A DNA stretch of 64,000 nucleotides from an uncultured Bacteroides sp. (lineage in GTDB: Bacteria > Bacteroidota > Bacteroidia > Bacteroidales > Bacteroidaceae), in contig UQTJ01000016.1 in NCBI GenBank assembly GCA_900544075.1, forward strand, positions 6,992 through 70,991, given 5' to 3'. Under the pieces are notes generated by a model. That model saw only the letters and a program-made list of their open reading frames with translations, searched no databases and was not told the DNA's origin. The first letter of the stretch is position 1. The number at the start of each line of letters is the position of its first letter. A program made the position numbers and the translations under genes. Of the stretch, positions 15,270-24,672 are shown one piece after another.

Positions 15270-17327
15270 ATGAAAACTTTCCCTAAAGACAATACATTTT
15301 CATACAAACAGTTTCTTTACAGATGCGCTATTTTTGTAGTAACTGTTTCAATCATCGTCTATTTCATGCCCAAAGAGGGTAAGTTCAACTATCAGTTCGA
15401 ACTGAACAAACCATGGAAATACGGACTGCTGCAAGCATCTTTCGATTTCCCTATCTACAAAGACGATGCTCAGGTAAAAGCCGAACAGGACAGCATCCTG
15501 AAATTCTATGCTCCGTACTACCGCCTCAATGTTCAGACAGGACAGGAGATGATAGAGAAGTTGAAAAAGGATTATAACGACAAGTCCCTGATTATTAAGG
15601 ATTATGCCAATTACAGAAGACATATAGAGAAAACTCTTGAGAAGATTTACGACACAGGAGTGATATCGCCTACCGACATGGAACAGATAAACCATGACGG
15701 TGTGTCCACAATACAGGCTATAACACAAAACACAGCCGTCCAAAGGAGTGTCAGCGAGATATACACCATAAAGGAGGCTTACGAGAAACTGATAAACGCC
15801 GATACTGTGCATTTCAACAAGATTCTGCTACAGCAATGCAATCTCAACGACTATATCACCCCTAACCTGACTTACGATTCGGAGAAGTCCATGACAGCCA
15901 AACAGGAACTTCTCTCCAATATATCATGGGCCACAGGATACGTGATGAACGGACAGAAGATTATCGACCGCGGAGAAATCATTGACCAGAAGAAATTCGA
16001 CATACTCCGTTCCATGCAGAAAGAATGGAACAACCGCAGCGAAACTGTGGCCGAAAAACGTCTTACCCTATTCGGACAGATTCTTTTCGTATCCATCATG
16101 GTAGCCCTGTTTATGGTGTATCTTGAGATATTCCGCCGCGATTTCTATAAGGTCAAGGGTAAGGTATATCTCCTGTTCAGCATCATAACAGTATTCCCTG
16201 TCATAGCATTTCTGATGGTAGAACATGCATTCCTAAGTGTTTACATAGTACCGTTTGCCATGATTCCTATGCTCATAAAGATATTCCTCGACTCGCGCAC
16301 TGCTTTTATGGCTCATATAATTACGATACTTATCACATCCATCGCCTTAAGAACCCCTCATGAGTTCATTCTTCTGCAGGCTGTGGCAGGTATGGCGGCA
16401 ATATACAGTCTGAGAGAGTTGTCGCAACGTTCTCAGCTACTGAACAGCGCTTTTATAGTAACTGTCACATACTCATTGCTTTATCTGGCACTTGACCTCG
16501 TACACGTAAGCGAGATTGCACAGCTGAGTACTTATGTATATATGAATTTCGTAATAAACGGACTGCTTCTGCTGTTTACATACCCTCTGCTGTTTATCCT
16601 GGAGAAAACTTTCGGTTTCACATCGAATGTAACTCTTGTGGAACTGTCAAACATCAATACCAAACTGATGAGAGAGATGTCTGAGACTGCACCGGGTACT
16701 TTCCAGCATTCACTACAATTAGCAAACCTAACAGCCGCCGCAGCCAACCGTATCGGCGCAAACAGTCAGTTGGTGCGTACCGGAGCCATGTATCACGATA
16801 TAGGCAAGATGCTGAACCCGGCATTCTTCACAGAAAACCAATCCGGCGTAAATCCACATGACCAGCTCAACTACAAGCAGAGTGCGCAGATTGTAATAAG
16901 CCATATAACCGACGGTCTTAAACTGGCCGACAAACATAATCTGCCGACTGTTATAAAAGAATTTATCAGTACACACCACGGCAACGGTCTGACAAAATAT
17001 TTCTACATATCATATCAGAACGAACACCCGGACGAAGAAGTTGACAAGACAGCATTCCAATATCCGGGGCCGAATCCGTTTACAAAAGAACAGGCTATAC
17101 TTATGATGGCCGACTCTGTGGAAGCCGCCTCACGAAGCCTTCCTGAATATACAGAAGAAAGCATCTCTGCTTTAGTAGAAAAAATAATAGACTCACAGGT
17201 TCAGGAAGGATATTTTAAGGAGTGTCCTATTACATTCAAGGATATTGCAGTCGTGAAAAGCGTATTCAAGGAAAAACTGAAAACAATGTATCATACACGT
17301 ATCAGCTATCCGGAGTTAAAGAAATAA
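15270..17327 (+). CDS. PgpH-like 7TM-HD phosphodiesterase
   Basis: Members of this family (7TMR-HDED, 7TM, HD) include PgpH, which hydrolyses the second messenger c-di-AMP. After an N-terminal membrane segment (CAIFVVTVSIIVYFMP), about 240 extracytoplasmic residues follow. Next come several membrane helices (near residues 275-460) and a cytoplasmic HD domain with the motif MYHDIGKM, a following THHGNG, and MADSVEAASR. The total is about 685 residues. The start at 15270 is preferred because the upstream TTG overlaps the likely promoter. It is divergent from gltX. c-di-AMP as substrate is known for the family, not shown here. Confidence 0.9.
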   Translation: MKTFPKDNTFSYKQFLYRCAIFVVTVSIIVYFMPKEGKFNYQFELNKPWKYGLLQASFDFPIYKDDAQVKAEQDSILKFYAPYYRLNVQTGQEMIEKLKKDYNDKSLIIKDYANYRRHIEKTLEKIYDTGVISPTDMEQINHDGVSTIQAITQNTAVQRSVSEIYTIKEAYEKLINADTVHFNKILLQQCNLNDYITPNLTYDSEKSMTAKQELLSNISWATGYVMNGQKIIDRGEIIDQKKFDILRSMQKEWNNRSETVAEKRLTLFGQILFVSIMVALFMVYLEIFRRDFYKVKGKVYLLFSIITVFPVIAFLMVEHAFLSVYIVPFAMIPMLIKIFLDSRTAFMAHIITILITSIALRTPHEFILLQAVAGMAAIYSLRELSQRSQLLNSAFIVTVTYSLLYLALDLVHVSEIAQLSTYVYMNFVINGLLLLFTYPLLFILEKTFGFTSNVTLVELSNINTKLMREMSETAPGTFQHSLQLANLTAAAANRIGANSQLVRTGAMYHDIGKMLNPAFFTENQSGVNPHDQLNYKQSAQIVISHITDGLKLADKHNLPTVIKEFISTHHGNGLTKYFYISYQNEHPDEEVDKTAFQYPGPNPFTKEQAILMMADSVEAASRSLPEYTEESISALVEKIIDSQVQEGYFKECPITFKDIAVVKSVFKEKLKTMYHTRISYPELKK

Positions 17328-17350
17328 AGATTCTTCCACATTTGCCAATA

Positions 17351-17460
17351 AATTCTTCGACGCAGAAAGCGTAACACGAACGTGTAACGGGTGGAACACG
17401 AACGTGTCACGCGCGTAACACGAACGTGACGCGAGCGTTACACGTACGTGTTACGGTTTA
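17351..17460. repeat. Interspersed palindromic element, copy 1
   Basis: A block of about 110 bases made of four near-palindromic units around the core ACACGNACGTGT (N mostly A or T). It begins AATTCTTCGACGC and ends GTGTTACGGTTTA. The outer units pair with each other (CGTAACACG against CGTGTTACG). A second copy at 38563-38672 matches at about 100 of 110 positions without indels. No open reading frame is evident. Confidence 0.85.
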
Positions 17461-17545
17461 TAGATATAGGCGTTTCATATAATCCGGGCTGTTTTATCTG
17501 TAAAGGAGATTCGTCATCCTGCATAGTCACGATATATTAAAGCAG

Positions 17546-17592
17546 AAAACGGGCTGACCTCGAAAGCAAATTATAAGGTCAGCCCGTTTTTA
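17546..17592. terminator. Bidirectional terminator after the sulfatase maturase
   Basis: AAAACGGGCTGACCT and AGGTCAGCCCGTTTT form a 15-bp stem around a 15-base loop. It suits the minus-strand maturase gene that ends at 17615 and also the plus-strand 7TM-HD gene. Confidence 0.88.
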
Positions 17593-17614
17593 TCTTATTG
17601 TATTATCCGTTTTA

Positions 17615-18850
17615 TCACTCTGCAACAATCTCTCCATTGCGTATAGCCTCCATCACATTGGCAGGTGGACGCTGGGCGAGAAGCTCTTTCTTCATATAAT
17701 CCATATATGGAGCTACATGCTTGAAGAACTGATAATATCCCTTGCAGAGATAGTTCAGTCCAGGTTCGCCGGTAGCAGTCTTCGCAAAACGGTTCTTCGG
17801 ACAATCACCGTTGCATGCAAACAGAAACTCACACTCCTTACACTGTGTAGGCAGCGATTTCTGCTTCATCAGCCCGAATTCCTGCTGTCTTTCGCTGTAC
17901 ATCATCTCTACGAGTGTCTTCTGATAGATATTACCTAACTTATATTCAGGGAACACGTAATGGTCGCACGAATAGACATCACCGTTGAACTCCATCACTC
18001 CGGCATGTCCGCAAGTCTTTGCCATAGAACATACTCCCGGCTGTTCGCCAACCCAGTTGGCAAGTGTAGAATCGAAAATCTGAATGAAATACTCTCCCAC
18101 ATCGTTCTTCACCCATTCGTCGAAGAGCTTGCAAAGGAAGTTTCCCCACTGTTCCGGCGATACGGAGAAATCGGCCAATTTATCTCCCTCCTGCATTGGC
18201 GATGCCAGATGACGGCCGTCGTTATGCTTGAATATTCTCTCTACGATTGGGGCAAACTGGATATAGTGACAGCCTATAGACTTGAAAAAGTTATAGAACT
18301 CCACAGGATAATCGGCATTATAGTCGTTCACCACAGCCATGGCGTTCCATTCCACACCGTGTTTGTTAAGAAGTTCAATTCCCCTCATGACCTTTACGAA
18401 CGACGGCAATCCCTGCTTGTTGCGGCGATATTCATCGTGGAACTCCTGTGGTCCGTCGATAGATACTCCCACAAGCCAGTTGTTTTCCTTGAAGAACTGA
18501 CACCACTCGTCAGTAAGCAGCGTACCGTTTGTCTGAATACAGTTGTCGATAGTTCTTCCCCCTGCATACTGTTTCTGAAGTTCCATTGCCTTCTTATAAA
18601 AGCTTAACGGACGCATAAGTGTTTCTCCGCCATGCCATGTGAAAAGTACCTGTGGCATAGTCTGCGAGCCGATATACTCTTTTATGAATCGCTCCAGGAG
18701 TTCATCGCTCATCACATGTTTTGAAGTATCCTTGTACAAATTTGATTTTTCAAGGTAATAGCAATAATCGCAAGCCAAATTACATACCGCCCCAACAGGT
18801 TTTGTCATCACATACAGCGGTTTGGCAAAAGGTGCAAAAGTTTGTTTCAT
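17615..18850 (-). CDS. chuR: Anaerobic sulfatase-maturating enzyme (radical SAM/SPASM)
   Basis: This cytoplasmic enzyme converts the active-site Ser or Cys of sulfatases to formylglycine without oxygen. The 411-residue protein has the radical SAM motif CNLACDYCYY near residues 24-33, which binds the SAM [4Fe-4S] cluster. The C-terminal SPASM domain carries a cysteine set including CSMAKTCGHAGV, GDVYSCDHY and QCKECEFLFACNGDCPKNRF, for two more clusters. It matches the Bacteroides anSME, historically named chuR. It stands close to three Ser-type sulfatases in this window, which would be its substrates. Confidence 0.95.
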   Translation of the reverse strand: MKQTFAPFAKPLYVMTKPVGAVCNLACDYCYYLEKSNLYKDTSKHVMSDELLERFIKEYIGSQTMPQVLFTWHGGETLMRPLSFYKKAMELQKQYAGGRTIDNCIQTNGTLLTDEWCQFFKENNWLVGVSIDGPQEFHDEYRRNKQGLPSFVKVMRGIELLNKHGVEWNAMAVVNDYNADYPVEFYNFFKSIGCHYIQFAPIVERIFKHNDGRHLASPMQEGDKLADFSVSPEQWGNFLCKLFDEWVKNDVGEYFIQIFDSTLANWVGEQPGVCSMAKTCGHAGVMEFNGDVYSCDHYVFPEYKLGNIYQKTLVEMMYSERQQEFGLMKQKSLPTQCKECEFLFACNGDCPKNRFAKTATGEPGLNYLCKGYYQFFKHVAPYMDYMKKELLAQRPPANVMEAIRNGEIVAE

Positions 18851-18899
18851 GGTGTATTTATATAGTTTTTATCTTTCATATACAAAGAAATAGAAATAT

Positions 18900-19161
18900 G
18901 AGGGTATGTGCAAATAAATCTATCAGAAAATATAATCTCTTCTTGTTCCGACTTGCAATCACAGATAATATTCAATATTTTCGCGGAACAAAAAGACCGG
19001 CAATAACCAAACACTTAAACAATATCTATAAAACCGGAGAACTAAGTATGGATAGCACATGTTCCATTTTGGAACATATGGGTAATGATGGTAAACAAAA
19101 ATATACTACCACTTTCTCAAAATTGGAAATCCCAGCAAAAATAATAACAGATATTCTATAA
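18900..19161 (+). pseudogene. Remnant of a RhuM-like (virulence protein) gene
   Basis: About 86 codons remain. The middle reads AITKHLNNIYKTGELSM, then CSILEHMGNDGKQKYTTTFS, then KLEIPAKIIT, which resembles the N-terminal helix-turn-helix part of RhuM-type proteins (typically over 300 residues, with the pattern LLxxHLKNIFxxGEL and DGKxYxxxxYNLDVI). The frame ends early and no further RhuM sequence follows. The initial ATG is not reliable. It lies just before an AbiE-type pair, so the spot may collect mobile or defence genes. The remnant call is moderately sure. Confidence 0.55.
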
Positions 19162-19285
19162 TCGGAATCATCAGATTTCTCAAAACGAAATGTGCAATTT
19201 CGCATTTAGAAAACAGGCATGCTCCCACTATCGTAATTTTTGCTATACTTAATTATGTTTGGGGGAGAAAAATAAAAAGGATTAA

Positions 19286-19317
19286 TTTGCAATCAAAAAT
19301 AATAATATATATTTTTG
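19286..19317 (+). promoter_or_regulatory. Promoter of the AbiE-type pair
   Basis: TATTTTTG at 19310-19317 and TTTG at 19286-19289 with a 20-bp spacer; the first gene starts 22 bases downstream. Confidence 0.65.
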
Positions 19318-19339
19318 TATTATTACTTAGATATCAGAC

Positions 19340-19672
19340 ATGTCATACGATGCAGTAAAACAAGAGCTATTGGCAAAACTAAAACAAGAAAATTGTTTTT
19401 GGTCACATAATGCAGATTCAATCAAAAATATTTCTGATGAAATTTTGATTGAAAAGACTTTATTGCACCTTGATTTAGATGATATTAATAGATTATTTAT
19501 AATATATCCTTTCAAAAAAATTAAGAAAGTATGGCTGGATTACCTTATTCCACGTGAAGAATATCTCTATACCCTCAACCGTTTCTTTGCATGGTATTAT
19601 TTTAAAATAAAAAGGCCGGATGCTTATATAAAATCAATGGCAACACGTCATTTTAATAAACTGTTATCATGA
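19340..19672 (+). CDS. Putative antitoxin partner of the AbiEii-type toxin (DUF6922-like)
   Basis: This 110-residue protein starts MSYDAVKQELLAKLKQ and has a repeated Leu/Ile-rich, helix-forming centre (TLLHLDLDDINRLFIIYP then FKKIKKVWLDYL). In Bacteroidetes a protein of this size and pattern (DUF6922-type) is found directly before AbiEii-like nucleotidyltransferases. The stop overlaps the toxin start in an ATGA, implying a bicistronic operon. It lacks the winged-helix length of classical AbiEi antitoxins. The role is inferred from its partner. Confidence 0.65.
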   Translation: MSYDAVKQELLAKLKQENCFWSHNADSIKNISDEILIEKTLLHLDLDDINRLFIIYPFKKIKKVWLDYLIPREEYLYTLNRFFAWYYFKIKRPDAYIKSMATRHFNKLLS

Positions 19673-20313
19673 AAGGTTTAGCTCCACATACTCAGCAAGT
19701 TTTCGAAGCTGTTTCCAAACTTGAATGTATAAAGCCATATTTTTTAGTAGGTGGCACAGCCTTGTCATTACAAATAGGTACCAGGCAAAGCGAAGATTTG
19801 GATTTTATGAAATGGAGAAATTCTAAGGATGAGAAAATGGAAGTTACATGGTATCAGATAGAAAAAGAACTTTCTAAAATAGGTGATGTGCAACATAGAG
19901 ACATTTTAGATATAGATCATGTGGAATTTATACTGAATAATGTAAAGTTTTCTTTTTATGCATGTCCAAAATACTCTCCTGTAGATAAACCTGTACACTG
20001 TTTGAATAATATCAACCTTGCAGATATAAAATCTATTGGCGTCATGAAAATGGAAGTAATGCTACGCAGAAGTAATTTCCGAGATTATTATGATATATAT
20101 TCCATACTTAAAGCCGGCATACCTATTTCTGAACTGATTTCATTAACACTTGATTATTCAGGTCATAGAATGAAGTCGAAAAATTTACTTGCTATTCTGA
20201 CAAACAGCACACGATTTACAAGGGATGCACATTTCGAGCAACTTGCTCCAATATATTCCGTAACAGCACAAGAAATAGAGGATTATATAAAATCCCTCCT
20301 TCTAAAAGACTAA
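19669..20313 (+). CDS. AbiEii/AbiGii-family nucleotidyltransferase toxin
   Basis: The 214-residue protein is the toxin of AbiE-type (type IV-like) toxin-antitoxin systems, which in studied cases modify tRNA or stop growth to abort phage infection. Near residues 24-46 it has the nucleotidyltransferase motif YFLVGGTALSLQIGTRQSED followed by LDF. These supply the GGTAL phosphate loop and the Asp pair. DIKSIGVMKMEVMLRR and FRDYYDIYSIL further on are typical of the family. It overlaps its putative antitoxin by four bases. The pair interrupts the region between the sulfatase maturase and the sulfatase operon, suggesting recent acquisition. Confidence 0.88.
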   Translation: MKGLAPHTQQVFEAVSKLECIKPYFLVGGTALSLQIGTRQSEDLDFMKWRNSKDEKMEVTWYQIEKELSKIGDVQHRDILDIDHVEFILNNVKFSFYACPKYSPVDKPVHCLNNINLADIKSIGVMKMEVMLRRSNFRDYYDIYSILKAGIPISELISLTLDYSGHRMKSKNLLAILTNSTRFTRDAHFEQLAPIYSVTAQEIEDYIKSLLLKD

Positions 20314-20355
20314 AAATACCCGGCTGACATTTTAATCATCGGCCGGGTATTTAAT
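20314..20355. terminator. Bidirectional terminator between AbiE pair and sulfatase operon
   Basis: AAATACCCGGC and GCCGGGTATTT form an 11-bp stem, flanked by A-rich and T-rich sequence on the two sides. Confidence 0.82.
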
Positions 20356-20402
20356 CAGTGTTTAAATACTATTTAAAAGCTATTTAAAGAAAACTAAATC
20401 TA

Positions 20403-21866
20403 TTATTTCTTATTCTTTTTCCCGGCTTTCTTGCCCTTATATTCAGCATTGTCTTTCTTTCCCATCTTCACACCAGTATCCTTACGCCAAGTTTCAATCT
20501 TAGCCATAAGTTCCTTCACTTTTTCCGGATTTTGGGCTGCGATATTATTGTTCTCGCCCGGGTCTTTTGATAGGTCATAAAGTTCTACACGGTCTTGAAG
20601 ATAGAAATCTATCAATTTGTAATTACCGGAACGTACTGCAGTGGAAACATAATCTCCAGTAGAATTCGGACGTTCAGAAGCCTTATGCCAGAAAAGATCT
20701 CGACTATCCAACTGCTTCTGTTTTTTACCGTCGAGCAACGGCTTAATGCTTACACCGTCCAGTTTTGCTTCTTTCGATACTTCCAGTCCACAAATATCTG
20801 CCAAAGTAGGAAGGAGGTCATAACTCACTACTTTCTGGTCCTTAATCTGCTTGCTTTCCTGCCCCGGGGTATGTATTAGCAATGGGACACGTATTCCTCC
20901 TTCATAAAGATGTCCTTTGCCTGCTTTAAGTGGAGAATTTGTAGTAGCCAGTTCGCGAGGTTTCATTCCACGGTTAGACAAACCACCATGGTCGGATATC
21001 AAGACAAACACTGTATTATCATATTGTCCTGTTTCTTTCAATGCTGTTATCATATTGCCCACAGCATCGTCAACAGATTCAATCATAGCGGCATACACTG
21101 GATGGTCCTGCTGTGTTTTAGCAACTCCGGCCTCTTCTTTCTTCAAGGCATCCTCAGAGAGTCCTAACGATTTTACTTTCTTCCTATACTTACCGATAAG
21201 TTCCTTTTTCCCTTCTATAGGCGTATGTACCGCATAGAAACTGCAAACAGCGAAGAACGGTTTATCGTGTTCCTGACGGATATAATCAACGGTCTTTCGT
21301 GACATATAGTCTGTAAGATATTCTCCCGGCTTGGCATCATCCATTCCATAAATAACCAAATCAGGTTTAGTAACACCTTCTTTATTAAACGGAGCAAAAT
21401 GCGTTCCTGTGCCACCAGCCTTTCCACCGCCTATGTTAATATCGAAACCTTTATGTTGAGGGAATGTCTTACCATCACTCAAGTGCCATTTACCTATAAA
21501 GAAAGTTTCATATCCGCCAGCCTTAAAAGGTTCGGCTATGCAGTAGCTATCAGCATCTACCTTACGGTCATCACTCTTAGATGTAGGCTGCATTCTAGCA
21601 CAATGACGACCTGTCATAATGGAATACCTTGAAGGGACACTGCGAGGATAAGCAACGTATGCCTGCGAGAATGTAGTAGATTCGTCAGCCAAACGGTCAA
21701 TGTTATGAGTCTCATAAAGTTTTGAGCCGGTGAGCGACAAATCGTGATACCCCCAGTCATCTACTATCACCATTAATACATTAGGTTTATAATTTTGAGC
21801 ATTAACAGACGATGTTCCTAAAGCTATAGTAGAAATCATCCCTAATTTTACAAACATTTTTCCCAT
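20403..21866 (-). CDS. Secreted Ser-type sulfatase (S1 family)
   Basis: This 487-residue exported enzyme removes sulfate esters from glycans. A signal peptide (ending near VNAQ) precedes the metal-binding start VLMVIVDDWGYHDLSLTG. The catalytic motif is SVPSRYSIMTGRH with Ser76 as the residue to be converted to formylglycine by the anSME encoded about 1.6 kb away. FFIGKWHLSDG and VFVLISDHGG follow as usual in arylsulfatase-like proteins. The C-terminus is Lys-rich, as in several Bacteroides sulfatases. It is the last of a three-gene operon with a PL13 lyase, so a heparin/heparan sulfate ester is the probable substrate; the position on the sugar cannot be read. Confidence 0.9.
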   Translation of the reverse strand: MGKMFVKLGMISTIALGTSSVNAQNYKPNVLMVIVDDWGYHDLSLTGSKLYETHNIDRLADESTTFSQAYVAYPRSVPSRYSIMTGRHCARMQPTSKSDDRKVDADSYCIAEPFKAGGYETFFIGKWHLSDGKTFPQHKGFDINIGGGKAGGTGTHFAPFNKEGVTKPDLVIYGMDDAKPGEYLTDYMSRKTVDYIRQEHDKPFFAVCSFYAVHTPIEGKKELIGKYRKKVKSLGLSEDALKKEEAGVAKTQQDHPVYAAMIESVDDAVGNMITALKETGQYDNTVFVLISDHGGLSNRGMKPRELATTNSPLKAGKGHLYEGGIRVPLLIHTPGQESKQIKDQKVVSYDLLPTLADICGLEVSKEAKLDGVSIKPLLDGKKQKQLDSRDLFWHKASERPNSTGDYVSTAVRSGNYKLIDFYLQDRVELYDLSKDPGENNNIAAQNPEKVKELMAKIETWRKDTGVKMGKKDNAEYKGKKAGKKNKK

Positions 21867-21870
21867 TATA

Positions 21871-22956
21871 CTATTTTTTTATAATTTGTGAATAATCTGA
21901 CAAATAATAACATATAGGTTCTTTATTATTATTTATTCTGTAGGCGCCAAATTTAAAGTAATAGCCATGTTTATCGTTTCTCCCTATATACAGTTCTTCA
22001 TTATCCGATAAAACATGCTTTATCCTTTTATCATATTCTTCATTCCACAGAATTTCAACATATAATCTGCCTTTCTCTGCCTCTTCCGATATTTTATCAA
22101 AAGAGCTCCATTTTACATTTAACTTAAACGTTATCCATCTATTTCTGGGTAGTTTATCAATAGGAAATTGAGATACAATTGCTGAAGTTTTATATATCGT
22201 AGAAACAGATTTCTCTATAAAGTTAGCATCACATTCCTCTTCCAAATCTGTAATCCACTTTCTATCTGAATTTGCTTTTACGTATAAGTATCCACTTGAA
22301 AAACCGACAGATAACACAGGATGTCCTCCGTGATCGCATTTCCACCCATTTAACACGCCATTCTCATAACCTAGACCTTTAATAAATTTCATTTTTCTAG
22401 TTTTTTCATATATTGACACATCCTCCAAACTATAATACTTACCATATCTATCCTCCAAAGCTGTTCTTGTAGGCATACTATGCCACTGAGCAAATATAAC
22501 ATTCACATCGTTATTTAAGCCATCAGGAATAAACAAACTAAAAGAATGCAGACTTTCACTTCCTTGGGGAATTATACCTTTCCCATCGTAATGAACAATT
22601 TGTAAAGCTTCCATTTGCTTAAACCTAAACTCTGATTTATAATCTGAAGGGGTAGCGTAACAATACGTTAATTCAGCCCTAGAAACCTTCTCTCCCTCTT
22701 TAAAACCATCAATTAAATTATCATCTTCTTGTAACTCAAATCTATATGCTATTTTATCTTTAAACAATAACGTATCTCTGGAAATTGCATATGGTTTATT
22801 TATACCAATAGGTATCCATTGACCATCTACAATCTGTGACTCTTCAACCAATTGTTTTCTAATATTCACACGATGAATAATATTCTGTGAAAATGCATTA
22901 AATGTTGAAACAACAAGAAAACAGAAAAGTAATATATATGTATTCATTTTATTCAT
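21871..22956 (-). CDS. Heparin lyase I (PL13-like)
   Basis: Heparin lyase I cleaves heparin by beta-elimination between N-sulfated glucosamine and 2-O-sulfated iduronate. The 361-residue protein has a signal peptide (LLFCFLVVSTFNAFS). It carries blocks I recall from Bacteroides heparinase I (about 376 residues): WIPIGINKPYAISRD, YRFELQEDDN, SRAELTYCYATPSD, and FAQWHSMPTRT, whose His is the catalytic base. YLYVKANSDRKW and YYFKFGAYRI, with the catalytic Tyr, follow. The upstream sulfatase stop and this start overlap as TAATG, and the next sulfatase begins 4 bases after its end. The lyase is slightly short, from a gap in the middle. Confidence 0.92.
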   Translation of the reverse strand: MNKMNTYILLFCFLVVSTFNAFSQNIIHRVNIRKQLVEESQIVDGQWIPIGINKPYAISRDTLLFKDKIAYRFELQEDDNLIDGFKEGEKVSRAELTYCYATPSDYKSEFRFKQMEALQIVHYDGKGIIPQGSESLHSFSLFIPDGLNNDVNVIFAQWHSMPTRTALEDRYGKYYSLEDVSIYEKTRKMKFIKGLGYENGVLNGWKCDHGGHPVLSVGFSSGYLYVKANSDRKWITDLEEECDANFIEKSVSTIYKTSAIVSQFPIDKLPRNRWITFKLNVKWSSFDKISEEAEKGRLYVEILWNEEYDKRIKHVLSDNEELYIGRNDKHGYYFKFGAYRINNNKEPICYYLSDYSQIIKK

Positions 22957-24509
22957 TAATTTATTCTGTCTTTTTTATAATCTTCCCAATATTCGCGCAT
23001 CTGCTGTAATGCTTTAGAATATTTCTTATCCGAAACAAGATTTACCGTTTCGTTAGGGTCTTTCTCATAATCATACAGCTCTTCTGCATAAATCTTCTCA
23101 GGATTTGTTGTCTTGTTTTTCCAGTCAACCCATACGGTATATCTGTATCTGCTGTCACGTATTGAATATCCCATTTTGTTTACTCTATGATATTGACTTG
23201 CAGCATATGGTTTGAGGGTAATTTCTTTCTTTTCACCTTTAATGACTGACGCAAGACTCTTTCCGTCAGTATGTGAAGGGATCGGAAGTCCGTTAAGTTC
23301 GCACAAGGTAGGATATATATCAAGGAATTCTACAGGATGATTAACTTCACGATGTTTAGAAGAAGGGTCAATGATTATCATCGGCACGTGTGTGGCATGT
23401 TCAAAGTTTGTATGCTTGTTCCACAAGCCATGGTCGCCAAGATGCCATCCATGGTCACCCCACAAAACAATTATCGTATTCTCCAACATGCCTTTCTTTT
23501 TCAATGCATCTATCACTTTTCCTATCTGTGCATCAGTATAAGATATACATGCATAATATCCATGAATAAGCTCACGCTGTTTGTCCTCAGGCAAGACTAC
23601 ATTGTCTATATCAGAGAAAGATATAAGTTTCGGTATATCTGAATAACTCTGCAACTCACCACATTGATGATAAGCAAAATCAGGACTTCCTTCAGCTTTC
23701 TTTCTATATTTTGCCAGAGGCATATTGTCACGTTTATACATATCCCAATACTTCTTTGGAGCACAGAACGGAAGATGCGGTTTCTTGAAGCCTACAGCCA
23801 TGAAAAGAGGTTTATCAGATTTATAGTCAGCTATGAACTGCACCGCACCTTCAGCCGTTGCACCGTCAAGATATGCATTATCTGGCACGTCGGCACATTC
23901 TGTTGTCATCTTGATATATTTGAATGCATATTGCTCTGCTTTCTTGTTTTTCAGACCTTTGGATTTTGCTTCTTCAAGGTATTTCTTATAAAGAGCACGT
24001 ATCTCATCTCCCTGATAGTGCGCCATAATTGGCTTACCGTACTTTTCATCAAGATACGGTTCTTCATCCATAAACTTATCAGACCATGAAATAACGTCTT
24101 TTCCACTGTCAACACTTCGAGGGTCGAATATCTTACCTATACCTGCCACATGATATCCGTTTTCCTTGAAATACTGAGGTAATGTCACTACATCAGGATT
24201 CTTGGAACGTATCAATGTCTTCAAATCCCAAACCTTTGTATTATCCGGACACATACCGGTAAGAAGACTTGCGCGTGACGGTCCTGAAACTGCCTGCTGA
24301 CAATATGCATTGGTAAACAAAGTGCCCTGTGATGCCAATTCATCCATTACAGGTGTCTGAGCCGTTTTATCACCATAACAGCCCAACAAAGGCTTCATAT
24401 CATCAACAGCAATAAACAATACATTTTTCTTTTCCGGATTCGATTCTGCAGCCATAACTGATGCCACAGAAGACAATGCTATGAAAGCACCTGAGAATAA
24501 TAATTTCAT
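22956..24509 (-). CDS. Ser-type sulfatase, iduronate-2-sulfatase-like
   Basis: About 517 residues with signal peptide MKLLFSGAFIALSSVASVMA. VLFIAVDDMKPLLGCYGD carries the metal-binding Asp pair. The catalytic motif is SGPSRASLLTG, with Ser75 as the formylglycine precursor, and GIGKIFDP and VLWGDHGWHLGDH follow. This pattern is that of iduronate-2-sulfatases and of Bacteroides 2-O-sulfatases acting on glycosaminoglycans. I chose the ATG at 24509 rather than an in-frame ATG 66 bases upstream because a -7 box (TATTTTTG, minus strand, plus 24540-24547) lies between them and the signal peptide begins here. It is first in the sulfatase-lyase-sulfatase operon. Confidence 0.92.
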   Translation of the reverse strand: MKLLFSGAFIALSSVASVMAAESNPEKKNVLFIAVDDMKPLLGCYGDKTAQTPVMDELASQGTLFTNAYCQQAVSGPSRASLLTGMCPDNTKVWDLKTLIRSKNPDVVTLPQYFKENGYHVAGIGKIFDPRSVDSGKDVISWSDKFMDEEPYLDEKYGKPIMAHYQGDEIRALYKKYLEEAKSKGLKNKKAEQYAFKYIKMTTECADVPDNAYLDGATAEGAVQFIADYKSDKPLFMAVGFKKPHLPFCAPKKYWDMYKRDNMPLAKYRKKAEGSPDFAYHQCGELQSYSDIPKLISFSDIDNVVLPEDKQRELIHGYYACISYTDAQIGKVIDALKKKGMLENTIIVLWGDHGWHLGDHGLWNKHTNFEHATHVPMIIIDPSSKHREVNHPVEFLDIYPTLCELNGLPIPSHTDGKSLASVIKGEKKEITLKPYAASQYHRVNKMGYSIRDSRYRYTVWVDWKNKTTNPEKIYAEELYDYEKDPNETVNLVSDKKYSKALQQMREYWEDYKKDRIN

Positions 24510-24539
24510 ATTAGTTTTTAAGTTTGTTTGTTCTGGATG

Positions 24540-24547
24540 CAAAAATA
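24540..24547 (-). promoter_or_regulatory. Promoter -7 box of the heparin lyase operon
   Basis: On the minus strand TATTTTTG lies about 30 bases before the sulfatase ATG at 24509. It is presumably the target region controlled by the adjacent hybrid regulator, since the two genes are divergent. Confidence 0.55.
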
Positions 24548-24672
24548 AGGAAGAAGACGTAATATATGGTTTCATTTCTGATATATCAGGTTTTATTTTT
24601 GGTTAACCGTCAAAAAAGGACTTGTTTTAATGGAAGTAATTGGTTTTATTTGTAGAAACAAATTATACAGCA

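Noticed and set aside
17328..17350. Palindromic element taken as a simple terminator of the 7TM-HD gene.
   Set aside because: The 110-bp element has four repeated units and a second copy elsewhere; the conventional terminator is at 17546-17592.
24510..24575. In-frame upstream ATG adding 22 residues to the iduronate-2-sulfatase-like protein.
   Set aside because: A promoter -7 box lies between this ATG and the next, and a clean signal peptide begins at the later ATG.
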